Shown: piece after piece, positions 44,482 to 53,441 of the stretch
Position numbering within the stretch: the first letter of the stretch is position 1
Layout: every line of letters starts with the position of its first letter
Assembly (NCBI RefSeq): GCF_009789555.1
Contig: NZ_CP046902.1
Coordinates: 3,674,001-3,738,000 of the forward strand
Length of the DNA stretch: 64,000 bases
Direction: 5' to 3'
Origin: Stutzerimonas stutzeri
GTDB taxonomy: Bacteria; Pseudomonadota; Gammaproteobacteria; Pseudomonadales; Pseudomonadaceae
Notes under the pieces: model-generated
The model's database searches: none
The model's input: only the letters and a program-made list of their open reading frames with translations
Told to the model about the DNA's origin: nothing
Program-made: the position numbers and the translations under genes

Positions 44482-46638
44482 ATGTCCCGCCGCCCAACCT
44501 TGCACCCACTTTTCGTGGCATTGCGCACCGCCAGTCTCGTCGTGCCCGCCGCATCGCTCTGCTCGGTTGCCCTGGCCCAGGCGGCGAACGAAGCGCCAGC
44601 CTCTCCTGCAACGGCTTTCGAGCTTCCCGCGCAGGAGATTGTGTCCAGCGAGTCCGAACGTGCCGACGGGCCGGTGGACGGCTACGTCGCCTCACGTTCG
44701 GCGACTGGCACCAAGACCGATACGCCAATCCTCCAGGTGCCACAATCGATCAGCGTGATCACTGCCGACCGCATGCAGGATCAGGGCGTACAGACCCTCC
44801 AGGACGCCTTGCGCTACGTCTCAGGCGTACGCGGCGAGGCGTTTGGCCTGGACGCGCGCGGCGATTCATCCAAAGTGCGTGGCAGCACGCCGGTGCTCTT
44901 TCTCGACGGCCTGCAGCAGGCGTTCGGCAGCTATACCACGTCGCGAACCGATCCCTTCACGCTCGAACGCGTCGAAGTGCTAAAGGGACCGTCGTCGATG
45001 TTGTACGGCCAGAGCCCGGTCGGCGGGCTGATCAACATGGTGAGCAAGCGCCCCCGCGATCAGCAACGGACCGAGCTTCAATTCCAGTACGGCAGTCACG
45101 ATCGCAAACAGCTCGCGATCGACAGCACCGGTCCGCTGAACGACGACGGCTCGCTGCTCTATCGGGTGGTGGCGATAGCCCGCGACAGCGACTCCCAGGT
45201 CGATTACGTGGAGGACAACCGGCTGCTGCTGATGCCCTCGATCACCTGGCGCCCGACCGAGGATATCGAGTGGACACTGCTGGCCAACATCCAGCGAGAC
45301 GACAGCGGCTCCACCTCGCAGTTTCTTCCGCACCGAGGCACCCTGCTCGGCGCGCCGTACGGCCATTACGACACGGACCTGTTCGTCAGCGAACCTGGAT
45401 TCGACGAATACGACACCGAGCAGCTCGCGCTCACCTCGCAGCTCAGCTGGCGATTGAACGAGACCTGGACTCTGCGGCAGAACCTGCGCTACCAGGAAAG
45501 CGAAGTCAGCTACCAGCAGATCTACGGCTGGCCGCCGGTGCTCAACGCCGACAATCGAACCCTCAACCGCATCTACTACGTGGCCAAACCCGAAGTGGAC
45601 GTCTGGGTCGCCGACCATCATGCGCAAGCCCTGTTCGATACCGGGCCGGTGCAGCACACCGTGCTGTTTGGCAGCGACTACCAGCACGCCGTCACCAACC
45701 GCGAGCAAGCCGGCGGTGCTGCGACGCCGCTCGACTTGTACGACCCGGTCTACGGCACGTTCGACCCCTCGATCATCCAGCTGTCGGCCGACCCCGAACA
45801 AACGCTGGCGCAACAGGGCCTCTACGTTCAGGACCAGCTCAAGTACGAACGCTGGGTGCTCACCCTGGGTTTGCGAAAGGACTGGGCGGACAATAGAACC
45901 GACGGCGGTACGCGTCAGAAAGACGATGCCGTCACTGGTCGCGTCGGGCTCACCTATCTCTTTGACAACGGTGTCGCGCCCTACATCAGCTACAGCGAAT
46001 CCTTCCAGCCGATCGTCGGCCTGAACGCGGCGACCAACGAACCCTACAAGCCGTTGGAAGGCGAGCAATGGGAGCTGGGGGTCAAGTACCAGCCGGTCGA
46101 CAGCAACAGCCTGTACACCGCGGCGGTGTTCGATCTGCGCGAGCAGAATCGGCAGATGCCCGACCCGGACAATCCGTCCAATACGATCCAGACCGGCGAA
46201 ACGAAAGCCAGGGGTCTCGAACTCGAAGCAATGGTCGCCGTCACCCCGAACTGGGATCTGGTCGCCACCTACACCCATCTCGATACCGAGGTGCTCGAGG
46301 GAACGCCACGCGAGGAAGGGGCGCGCCTGGCAACGATCCCGGAGAACATGGCTTCGCTATGGTCGCAGCATCGTTTCGAGCTGCTGGGCATTCCCGGCTT
46401 CAGCGCTGGCGCTGGCGTGCGTTACGTTGGCGAGAGCTGGGACGGCACCGATACGCTCAAGACGCCCTCGACCACCCTGTTCGACGCGATGCTGGGCTAC
46501 CGCTATCAAGACTGGGCGTTCACACTCAATGCCACCAACCTGGAAGACGAAACCTACTACACGACCTGCCTGTCGCGTGGAGACTGCTTCCTCGGCAGCC
46601 GCCGCACCCTGGTCGGCACCGTCAGCTACAGCTTCTGA
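44482..46638 (+). CDS. TonB-dependent siderophore-type outer-membrane receptor
   Basis: A 718-residue receptor. Signal peptide to about residue 34 (VPAASLCSVALAQA), a plug domain with QVPQSISVITADRMQDQGVQTLQDALRYVSGV and RVEVLKGPSSMLYGQSPVGGLINMVSKRP, then a 22-strand barrel ending in the required terminal Phe (VSYSF). This pattern is typical of ferric hydroxamate-type (FhuA/FoxA-like) receptors. ATG 44482 is preferred since GGAG lies 6 bases before it. No signalling (STN) domain is present, so sigma/anti-sigma control is not expected. The neighbours contain no siderophore biosynthesis genes. Confidence 0.93.
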   Translation: MSRRPTLHPLFVALRTASLVVPAASLCSVALAQAANEAPASPATAFELPAQEIVSSESERADGPVDGYVASRSATGTKTDTPILQVPQSISVITADRMQDQGVQTLQDALRYVSGVRGEAFGLDARGDSSKVRGSTPVLFLDGLQQAFGSYTTSRTDPFTLERVEVLKGPSSMLYGQSPVGGLINMVSKRPRDQQRTELQFQYGSHDRKQLAIDSTGPLNDDGSLLYRVVAIARDSDSQVDYVEDNRLLLMPSITWRPTEDIEWTLLANIQRDDSGSTSQFLPHRGTLLGAPYGHYDTDLFVSEPGFDEYDTEQLALTSQLSWRLNETWTLRQNLRYQESEVSYQQIYGWPPVLNADNRTLNRIYYVAKPEVDVWVADHHAQALFDTGPVQHTVLFGSDYQHAVTNREQAGGAATPLDLYDPVYGTFDPSIIQLSADPEQTLAQQGLYVQDQLKYERWVLTLGLRKDWADNRTDGGTRQKDDAVTGRVGLTYLFDNGVAPYISYSESFQPIVGLNAATNEPYKPLEGEQWELGVKYQPVDSNSLYTAAVFDLREQNRQMPDPDNPSNTIQTGETKARGLELEAMVAVTPNWDLVATYTHLDTEVLEGTPREEGARLATIPENMASLWSQHRFELLGIPGFSAGAGVRYVGESWDGTDTLKTPSTTLFDAMLGYRYQDWAFTLNATNLEDETYYTTCLSRGDCFLGSRRTLVGTVSYSF

Positions 46639-46662
46639 CGGGGGTGTACGAATGAATAGCTG

Positions 46663-46746
46663 ATGCTTGCGTGGCGGGAGCGGTGGGTGCTGCCGCTCGG
46701 CGCCCTGTTGGGCGTCATCGGGATGTTGCGCATCGCCGCCGGATAG
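46663..46746 (+). other. Possible 27-residue hydrophobic ORF after the receptor gene
   Basis: ATG 46663 opens a 27-codon frame (MLAWRERWVLPLGALLGVIG...) that could form one membrane helix. It is preceded by a three-codon ATG-AAT-AGC-TGA frame whose stop overlaps the ATG (TGATG). Could be a remnant of an iron-uptake accessory gene or chance. Confidence 0.25.
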
Positions 46747-46887
46747 GTCGCGCGGCGACTCGATGTCAGCGCCCGACGGTAAGCATTTAGCTCTTTCGGT
46801 CTATACCGGCGCATGAACGGACCGACAACAATTTCCCTGCTTCGCCTGTGATGTACGAAGCTCACCCACCGCGAACAGGAGATTCCA

Positions 46888-47931
46888 ATGTCCAATATGA
46901 CTCCTCTCGCCGCAGCGCTTTTGCTGGTAGCAAGCGGCAGCATCATGGCCAACGAACATGTGGCCGAGGTCGAGCAGAGTGGCACCGACAACATCGCAGA
47001 GCAGACGCAGAGCGGCGTGATGCAGCGTTCCTACATACGCCAGGACGGCAGCCGGAACAACGCGCTCACCGACCAGTCCGGCACCAGTGGCGAGGCAAGC
47101 CAGGCCCTTATCGATCAAACCGGCACGCTTAATTCGGCCGTGATCTATCAGGTACATGCCAGCCAGCCTGGCCGGGCGGACGCGCAGATCTACCAGACGG
47201 GAGACGCCAACAACGCCCGTGTCGAACAACAGGCCAGCCTTGGCGACCTCGCCGCGACAGCGACTGTCCATCAGGAGGGCGCCGGCAACCAGCTCGACGC
47301 CAGGCAGACCTGGGTCGGTAACCAGCTCGATGTGATTTCCATTGGCCAGGACAACATCGTCCAGGTGGATCAGTCCGGCTTCAGCACGGCGGCCATTCAC
47401 CAGACCGGCTCGACCAATCGCGTGCAGCTCGAACAGGTGAGTTCCGGTATCGGTGGCGGTTTTGCGGTCGTCGAGCAGCACGGCAGCGCCAACCAGGCGG
47501 ACATCTACCAGGTCTCCGGCCGCTACCCCGCCGGCGACGTTTGGCTGGAGCAGTCTGGCACCGCCAACATCGCACAGATCAGGGCCAGCGATGGCTACAG
47601 CACGCTGGACTACACGCAGCGAGGCACCGGCAATGAGCTGAACGCCTCGTTCGCTGGGCAGAATTCGAGCATCGACGGCTATTCGGAAGGCAGCTACAAC
47701 CAGGTCGATATTGCACAGGTTGGAGACGACAACAGCCTGGATATCGCCCAGCTGGGCTCACACAACCGGATCGAAGCCAGCCAGGGATTCAACGCCCATA
47801 CCGCGTACATCGGCCAGACCGGTGACAGTAACCAGGCGTTGCTCAGGCAGGACACCCTGTCGCTCGGCGGTCATAACGCCAGCATCGTCCAGACCGGCAG
47901 TGGCAATTTCGCAAGCGTCGTGCAGCAATAG
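46888..47931 (+). CDS. Secreted curlin-repeat (amyloid-like) protein, orphan
   Basis: A 347-residue protein with a signal peptide (cleavage after SIMA, about residue 21) and about 13 imperfect repeats of the curlin type QxGxxNxAxxxQ, for example VEQSGTDNIAEQ, IHQTGSTNRVQLEQ, VEQHGSANQADIYQ and IVQTGSGNFASVVQQ. Curlin repeats stack as a cross-beta helix in CsgA/CsgB fibres. It is about twice as long as CsgA (151 residues) and no csgE, csgF, csgG or csgD is in the window, so its secretion route and partner are unknown. AGGAG is 6 bases before the ATG, and a 14-bp palindrome follows the stop. Confidence 0.82.
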   Translation: MSNMTPLAAALLLVASGSIMANEHVAEVEQSGTDNIAEQTQSGVMQRSYIRQDGSRNNALTDQSGTSGEASQALIDQTGTLNSAVIYQVHASQPGRADAQIYQTGDANNARVEQQASLGDLAATATVHQEGAGNQLDARQTWVGNQLDVISIGQDNIVQVDQSGFSTAAIHQTGSTNRVQLEQVSSGIGGGFAVVEQHGSANQADIYQVSGRYPAGDVWLEQSGTANIAQIRASDGYSTLDYTQRGTGNELNASFAGQNSSIDGYSEGSYNQVDIAQVGDDNSLDIAQLGSHNRIEASQGFNAHTAYIGQTGDSNQALLRQDTLSLGGHNASIVQTGSGNFASVVQQ

Positions 47932-47939
47932 CCGGGCCG

Positions 47940-47967
47940 GCCGGAAAGCCCGCGCGGGCTTTCCGGC
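47940..47967 (+). terminator. Perfect palindrome after the curlin-repeat gene
   Basis: Two 14-base arms (47940-47953 and 47954-47967, arm core CCGGAAAGCCCGC) with no loop bases, 8 bases past the stop. No T-run follows on either strand, so it may be a poor intrinsic terminator, an mRNA stabiliser, or a shared site with the convergent beta-propeller gene. Confidence 0.45.
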
Positions 47968-48020
47968 TATGGCCGTCGTACAGCCATGAGGTCACCCTAC
48001 CGGCCCGTGAGATCCTGACG

Positions 48021-48647
48021 TCAGCTCGGGCGATCGACCGCTCTAAGCCTGCCACTCGGGCCACCGCCGCAGAAGAAGCGCCCCGCTCCATCGTATTCGA
48101 GCCCTGAGACACCTATCCCTTCCGGCATTGCCAGTGCATCCAGCACCTCGCCGGTGAGCGGGTCGATGCGCCTCAGTTCGCTCTCGCCGTCCTCCCAGAC
48201 GCCGTGCCAAAGCGCTCCTTCGGCCCAGGTGACGCCCGTGACGAAACGGTTCGACTCGATGGTACGGAGTATCTCGCCAGTTGTCGGGTCGATCTGATAA
48301 ATCTTTCGGTCGCGATACTGGCCAACCCAGAGCATCCCTTCCGCCCATGCCAGGCCCGACGCATCCGCAGGTGCCGCAATGGAGGCCAGTACCGTGCCGG
48401 TCGTGGGGTCGAGCGTGTGAATACGGTCGCCTGCTATCTGGTACAGGTGCTGGCCGTCGTACGCCGTCCCGGCATCGGCGCGGACATCCAGCGAACGCAC
48501 GGGCTCGCCGGTGACAGGGTCGAGCGCGTGCAGTTTGTCCCCGCTTGCAAACCAGACGTGCCGACCGTCATGGCTGACCCCGTGCACGCTCTGGACGCCC
48601 TCGAAGGGGCCGTACTCGCGTGCGATCTTTGCTGCTGTTCGATTCAT
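48021..48647 (-). CDS. Small beta-propeller-repeat protein (PQQ/Vgb-like repeats)
   Basis: A 208-residue protein without signal peptide. At least four blade-like repeats share the pattern (A/T/Q/R)(L/I)DPxTGE: LHALDPVTGEPVRSL, IHTLDPTTGTVLASI, IYQIDPTTGEILRTI and LRRIDPLTGEVLDAL, alternating with LAWAEGMLWVGQYRD and VTWAEGALWHGVWED segments. This resembles Vgb/SMP-30-like or quinoprotein propellers, but it is short for a full 6-7 blade ring. Enzyme activity cannot be judged. It starts 37 bp downstream of the double winged-helix regulator on the same strand. Confidence 0.75.
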   Translation of the reverse strand: MNRTAAKIAREYGPFEGVQSVHGVSHDGRHVWFASGDKLHALDPVTGEPVRSLDVRADAGTAYDGQHLYQIAGDRIHTLDPTTGTVLASIAAPADASGLAWAEGMLWVGQYRDRKIYQIDPTTGEILRTIESNRFVTGVTWAEGALWHGVWEDGESELRRIDPLTGEVLDALAMPEGIGVSGLEYDGAGRFFCGGGPSGRLRAVDRPS

Positions 48648-48684
48648 GTGCCGATTCCTCCGTAACAGGTGGGAAGCATCCTAG

Positions 48685-49902
48685 TCACATCATCATCGAG
48701 ACAGGGAGTAACAAGATCGTCGCGAATCCGGGCGGGTGCGGCATCATCCAGCGACGTGACCTGCCGCTGCCGAGCGACTGTACCCGACCGGCCTGCACCA
48801 GCGTCTCCAGCGCACGCTGCACGGTGCGCTGGCTCGTCCCGAGCGCAAGACCGAGCGCCGAACTCGACCAGCACTCGCCATCCGCCAGGCAGGCGAGCAC
48901 AGCGGCGTGCTTCTCCTCGACGGGGCGTGCCAGCACGACGACCTGCTGTGTCCCAAGGGGTGCCAGCACAAACCCCCGCTTCGTCGCGGTCACAGCGGCC
49001 AGCCCGTGCAGCACGGCCCGAAGACGCCCGATCTCCACGCGCAACCGGACCCTGTGCGACTCGTCGACGACTCGGGTTCGAAACGCCTGTTCGATCAAGG
49101 TGCGTCGCGGTACGTCAGCCGGCCAGGCTTCGCCCAGGACACGGACCAGTGCAAACAACAGTGGGCGCCTGATCAGCGAAATGCTCGCTCCGCCCTTGCA
49201 CACCGCATGACGGCACGCATCGACGACGACCACACCAGACGCCAGTATGCGCTGCACCTCATCCAACTGAACGAGGCGGTCCTGGCGCGGCGCGATCAGC
49301 CGCGCCACCGGCTGGCTCAACGCACTGGCCACACGCTCGAGCTGTGCACTCAGCGCAGGAATGCAGGCACGGTACGCGGCATGCTGCGCGCGTGCCAGCG
49401 CCATACGCGCGCCTTCGACCTGCATGCGTCGCAGCGCTATTGCCGCGACCACCAATTCATGGATGGCCGTGGACGCCGGGCTGAGTGCTGCCGAATCCAG
49501 GTCGCCAAGGGCATGTTCAGCCTCATCGAGGCGCCCGGTAAGCACCAGTCGCCGAAGCGCGAGCAAGCGCGCGTGCGCCGCATTCGGCCAATCGCCCCGC
49601 GCCTCGAGCGTCGCTCTCGCATCATCGAGCCTTTTCGCTGGCCAGCCCAGGTCGCGCGAGGCCAGCGCGATCTCGGCCTCGGCAACGATGCATCGGGCGC
49701 GAGGCACCGCGTCTTCGGCCTCGAAGGTGCAGGCGGCACGCCTCAGCAAAGCCTTCGCCCGAACGAAATCCCCGAGTTGCGCCATGGCAATGCCCCGAAG
49801 CGCGAGTGCCGACGGCTCGCCGCGCAACGCGACCCTCTTGAGTGCGCCAAGTGGATCGCCGACGGCAAGTGCCTGCGCCGCGGCGGCCAGCGGCTCGTCC
49901 AT
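48685..49902 (-). CDS. Regulator with helical N-terminus and two winged-helix domains
   Basis: About 405 residues (up to 437 if an upstream ATG at 49998 is used). The N-terminal 220 residues are Ala-rich paired helices suggestive of TPR-like repeats (SALALRGIAMAQLGDFVRAKALLRRA). Next, a domain near 270-345 resembles OmpR/SARP winged helices (HRVRLRVEIGRLRAVLHGLAAVTATKRGFVLAP, compare the LR...GxGY wing). A second winged helix follows (AVLACLADGECWSSSALGLALGTSQRTVQRALETLVQAGRVQ). Upstream start codons have weak ribosome binding sites, so the start is uncertain. Function unknown; the beta-propeller gene directly downstream is the obvious partner. Confidence 0.7.
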   Translation of the reverse strand: MDEPLAAAAQALAVGDPLGALKRVALRGEPSALALRGIAMAQLGDFVRAKALLRRAACTFEAEDAVPRARCIVAEAEIALASRDLGWPAKRLDDARATLEARGDWPNAAHARLLALRRLVLTGRLDEAEHALGDLDSAALSPASTAIHELVVAAIALRRMQVEGARMALARAQHAAYRACIPALSAQLERVASALSQPVARLIAPRQDRLVQLDEVQRILASGVVVVDACRHAVCKGGASISLIRRPLLFALVRVLGEAWPADVPRRTLIEQAFRTRVVDESHRVRLRVEIGRLRAVLHGLAAVTATKRGFVLAPLGTQQVVVLARPVEEKHAAVLACLADGECWSSSALGLALGTSQRTVQRALETLVQAGRVQSLGSGRSRRWMMPHPPGFATILLLPVSMMM

Positions 49903-50233
49903 CCGACTTTCGCCCACGCCGTCACCCCTTGCTTGCCATCGAATGGTCATCGAGGTCGACGGCGGTGCCGCCCGTGTTCGGCCAGCAACCCGACCCATCG
50001 ACCTGGCAGGTGGTCCTTGAGTGTCCCACCTGATTAACGTCCCGCCATGCCTACCGATTCGATTGCCCCCCGTGCACCCAAGGGTTCCAATCGGTCTCTG
50101 CGCGCCTGCCGGTCACCCTGCTATTTGGTTTTTAGCCAACTGCAGGACCGTCTCGGGTGATGGACCGACAATCAGGCGCCGATAAGCGCATCTATGTCCA
50201 ACGCGTTACGTGGGCATGGCGAAAGCCGAACGG

Positions 50234-50872
50234 CTAGCCTTTCTTGACGTGGACGGAATCTCGCATGGCTTCGCCCAGGGCCTCACGTCCACGCTCGATC
50301 AGGACCGTTGCGGCACTCTGTATATCCTCCGGAGCCTTGTTCTGGCTCAGCTTGAACTTGCCGGTGAGTCGGGTGATTTCGATCTCTATACCGACGATAG
50401 CCAGCATCATTGATGCAAGGTATTCCTTCGGCGCGTCAGTCATTTTCCACGGCTTGGGTTCGGAAGCCTCATGGGCACGGGTCAGCTTTGCGACCAGCCC
50501 CCTCACATAGCGTTCATCGTCTCGAATCGTGATGCGGCCATGTGCATGCACCACCTTGTAGTTCCAGGTGGGGACCTGCTTGTGGTGCTCGTGCTTGCTC
50601 GGATACCAGTTAGGCGAGATATAGGCTTCCTCTCCCCGAAACACGACGAGCACTTCATCACCGTTCTGAACGTCTGTCCAAACCGGATTGTTGCGTGCGA
50701 CATGGGCATGCAGCGCCCCAAGCGCCCCTTGCTCTGCGGCCAATTCGAAGGGGATGTGATTGGCGTCCAGACCGCTCTCGCCCGCTGTAAAAAGCGTGCC
50801 CAACGGGTGCTGCCTGACGAGTTGGAGCATGGCCTCAGTCGAAGGGGCGCTGAAGTGTTCTGGAACGTACAT
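50234..50872 (-). CDS. PaiB-family FMN-binding protein
   Basis: A 212-residue protein with the PaiB split-barrel pattern: MYVPEHF start, HPLGTLFTAGESGLDANHIPFEL, VLVVFRGEEAYISPNWYPSK and TWNYKVVHAHG. The family is annotated as an FMN-binding negative transcriptional regulator after Bacillus PaiB, yet the fold is that of a flavin-binding enzyme, so a regulatory role is not certain. Divergent from a small possible gene; no paiA acetyltransferase next to it. Confidence 0.92.
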   Translation of the reverse strand: MYVPEHFSAPSTEAMLQLVRQHPLGTLFTAGESGLDANHIPFELAAEQGALGALHAHVARNNPVWTDVQNGDEVLVVFRGEEAYISPNWYPSKHEHHKQVPTWNYKVVHAHGRITIRDDERYVRGLVAKLTRAHEASEPKPWKMTDAPKEYLASMMLAIVGIEIEITRLTGKFKLSQNKAPEDIQSAATVLIERGREALGEAMRDSVHVKKG

Positions 50873-50979
50873 ATCACCACCGGATGGTTGCCGAAACCCC
50901 GCTATAAGGAGGCGATTGAAAACAAGCGAGGCGCCCCAACCTTATCGGTTAATCATAGTTCCAGATACGAGCATTTCGA

Positions 50980-51162
50980 ATGAACACTCCGATGATGATC
51001 CTGTGTGCAGTGCTCAGCGTTGGCATTGTTGCCACAGGCGCGGTGTTGGATCTACGCGCTGCCGAGCGTGACCGCGCAGCCCGATCCACCGACTACGGCA
51101 ATCCAAACACCCTCCTCACCCTTCGCCACTCGCGGGTCGAGGACGAGGCGAGCGACGCTTGA
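50980..51162 (+). CDS. Possible small membrane-anchored protein
   Basis: A 60-residue frame with an N-terminal hydrophobic segment (MMILCAVLSVGIVATGAVLD) followed by a charged tail rich in Arg, Asp and Glu. The ribosome binding site is weak. It may be real or chance; no family recognised. Confidence 0.35.
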   Translation: MNTPMMILCAVLSVGIVATGAVLDLRAAERDRAARSTDYGNPNTLLTLRHSRVEDEASDA

Positions 51163-51345
51163 GTCTTGCCCAACACAAAGCGCTCACCCCTATCGTGCGT
51201 CCGGGCAGATCATGGTAAGCGCTGCAGTTCCTGTCCTGGCTGGACGCTCCAGGAAATGGCGGCTGGTTCATGGCGAACGTGCCCGTACCGCGCCCGGCGT
51301 TGTCTCGATCCCCACCGGGACCGGATTCCAATGGGCCTTTCGGAG

Positions 51346-51382
51346 GCTATATCGCTGACGTACTGCCAGCCAGCGATATAGC
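51346..51382. repeat. 12-bp perfect inverted repeat next to the YcaC-like gene
   Basis: GCTATATCGCTG (51346-51357) and CAGCGATATAGC (51371-51382) with a 13-base spacer, beginning 11 bases past the stop codon of the minus-strand hydrolase gene. No T-run follows on either strand. Terminator-like stem or recombination/operator site. Confidence 0.5.
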
Positions 51383-51392
51383 ATCCGACACG

Positions 51393-52016
51393 TCAGCGGC
51401 GAGTCGCTGAATCCCGGCTCTGGATGAGATTGGAATACGCCGGCAGATGCCCCGCAAGTATCCCACCGAAACCCTCGATATCGTTGCGCCAGTCGCGGTG
51501 GAGTTCGCCCGCCATGGAGAACCAGTTCATCAGCTGGACGCCCGCCTGAGACATGCGATTCCAGGCCGCGTCGCGCACCGCCGGGCTGAAGGTGCCCGAC
51601 GCATCGGTGATGACAAAGACATCGTAACCGGCCTCACGTGCCGACAACGCCGGGAATGTGACGCAGACATCGGTCACCACACCGGCAATCAATAATTGTT
51701 TCTTGCCCGTATCCCGGACGGCCTGGACGAAATCTTCGTTGTCCCACGCGTTGATCTGACCAGGACGCGCGATATACGGAGCGTTTGGAAAGGCGTCCTT
51801 GAGTTCGGGGACGATGGGGCCATTCGGACCGTCTTCGAAGCTGGTCGTGAGAATCGTCGGGATATTGAAGAACTTAGCAATATCGGCTACGGCCAACACA
51901 TTATTCTTGAACTCGTCCGGACTGAAGTCACGTACCAGCGACAGTAGCCCGGCCTGATGGTCGACCAGCAACAGAGCCACGTCATCTTTGTCGAGACGCT
52001 TATAGGTATAAGTCAT
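51393..52016 (-). CDS. Isochorismatase-like cysteine hydrolase, YcaC type
   Basis: A 207-residue member of the isochorismatase-like hydrolase family: Asp in VALLLVDHQAG, the cis-peptide/Cys region AGVVTDVCVTFPALSAREAGYDV with the nucleophile, and NMSQ-like NRMSQAGVQLMNW near the end. Length and start (MTYTYKRLDKDDVALLLVDHQ) match E. coli YcaC, an octameric hydrolase of unknown substrate. ATG 52016 has AGGAAG 7 bases upstream; 28 more codons upstream are not typical. Divergent from a LysR regulator that probably controls it. Confidence 0.92.
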   Translation of the reverse strand: MTYTYKRLDKDDVALLLVDHQAGLLSLVRDFSPDEFKNNVLAVADIAKFFNIPTILTTSFEDGPNGPIVPELKDAFPNAPYIARPGQINAWDNEDFVQAVRDTGKKQLLIAGVVTDVCVTFPALSAREAGYDVFVITDASGTFSPAVRDAAWNRMSQAGVQLMNWFSMAGELHRDWRNDIEGFGGILAGHLPAYSNLIQSRDSATRR

Positions 52017-52310
52017 GATGGGCTTCCTCATATGTACATTGAAATCCGGCAGGCCGGCTGCCGGGCGCTTACGAACGCGGTAATCCCGCTGATCGTTCAT
52101 TGGCCGATCTTCCCGCCGGGAAGTCGACTAAAGCTTGCTGGAGTTCCGCTTCGGTGGTGAGGAGGAACGGCCCGAGCTTTCCAGCTCGTCAATCTCAAAC
52201 CCTCGATTGCGGAATGGGCGCGTGGTGCTGATTGAGGCAGCGTAGACAAGAAGCGTTACTGGCAAAAGACGGCATAATCGGACGCATCGTTCTAAAAATA
52301 GGACATCGGC

Positions 52311-53234
52311 ATGCAGGATCTCAACGCGCTCTACTATTTCGTCCAGGTGGTGGATCACGGCGGCTTCGCATCGGCAGGTCGCGCGCTGGGCATCCCGAAA
52401 TCAAAGCTGAGCCGCCATATCGCCCGTCTGGAACAGAGACTGGAGGCCCGTCTCATCAATCGCTCGACACGGCAGTTGTCGGTTACCGAGCTGGGGCTTG
52501 GTTATTACCGCCACTGCGTGGCGATGCTCGTGGAGGCGGAAGCGGCGGACGAACTGATCATGCATAACCTTGCTCAGCCTCGCGGAACGGTGAGACTGAG
52601 TTGTCCGCCGAGCCTGTTGCATTATCTGATCTCCCCGCTGCTGGTGCGCTTCATGGAACAGTGCCCGGAGGTGGAGGTGCACGTCGAGGCCACCAGCCGA
52701 AGGGTGGATGTGATCAAGGAAGGGCTAGACATGGCCATTCGAGTCCGCTTTCCACCGATCGAGGACAGCGACCTCGCCATGAAAGTGTTATCCAACAGCC
52801 CGCAGCGCCTGGTTGCGGCACCAGGGCTCTTCGTGGATCGGCCGTTGCCGCGTGGGCCGGCCGATCTGGCGGGTCTGCCCAGCCTGGACTTCGACCAGGC
52901 CGATAAGCAGCATGCCTGGCAACTCGACGGGCCTGATGGTGTGACGGCCCATGTGCCCCTTCGGCCGAAGCTCGTGACTGATAATGCAGAAACACTTCAC
53001 CAAGCGGCGTTGGCGGGCCTGGGAGTGGTAAAGCTGGCGCTGTTGGTGGCCGGCCCGGACCTCCATAACGGCAGATTGATCGACGTCCTACCCGGATGGG
53101 TACCCAGAGGCGGCATCCTGCATGCCGTGTTCCCATCCAGACGCGGACTGTTACCTTCGGTGCGAGCATTGCTCGACTTCCTAGGTGACAACATCCAGGA
53201 GATTGATTTCAACAGTCGTGCCACGCCGCCTTGA
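52311..53234 (+). CDS. LysR-family transcriptional regulator
   Basis: A 307-residue LTTR. HTH domain 1-60 (LNALYYFVQVVDHGGFASAGRALGIPKSKLSRHIARLEQRLEARL) of the pattern that precedes LINRSTRQLSVTELG, then a periplasmic-binding-protein-like effector domain (EVHVEATSRRVDVIKEGLDMAIRV). It belongs to the AaeR/DsdC-like subgroup by these motifs. It is divergent from the YcaC-like gene with about 294 bp between start codons, the usual arrangement for an LTTR and its target. Confidence 0.93.
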   Translation: MQDLNALYYFVQVVDHGGFASAGRALGIPKSKLSRHIARLEQRLEARLINRSTRQLSVTELGLGYYRHCVAMLVEAEAADELIMHNLAQPRGTVRLSCPPSLLHYLISPLLVRFMEQCPEVEVHVEATSRRVDVIKEGLDMAIRVRFPPIEDSDLAMKVLSNSPQRLVAAPGLFVDRPLPRGPADLAGLPSLDFDQADKQHAWQLDGPDGVTAHVPLRPKLVTDNAETLHQAALAGLGVVKLALLVAGPDLHNGRLIDVLPGWVPRGGILHAVFPSRRGLLPSVRALLDFLGDNIQEIDFNSRATPP

Positions 53235-53441
53235 GCGGGGGACATGCACGGAAAATGGGGCTGTAAGAAAGGGGAAAAGGGACGGGACGAATTCAAAGCA
53301 TGCAGCAGAACGAGATCGACAGTGCGAAGCGTGGACATAACGGGACGCCGATACAGTTACTAATACCCCCATTATGAACCTTCGATATGGCGCATCGCTG
53401 GCGCAAGGTAAAGTGAGGCTCTTTTACTACGGAGCCGCTTC

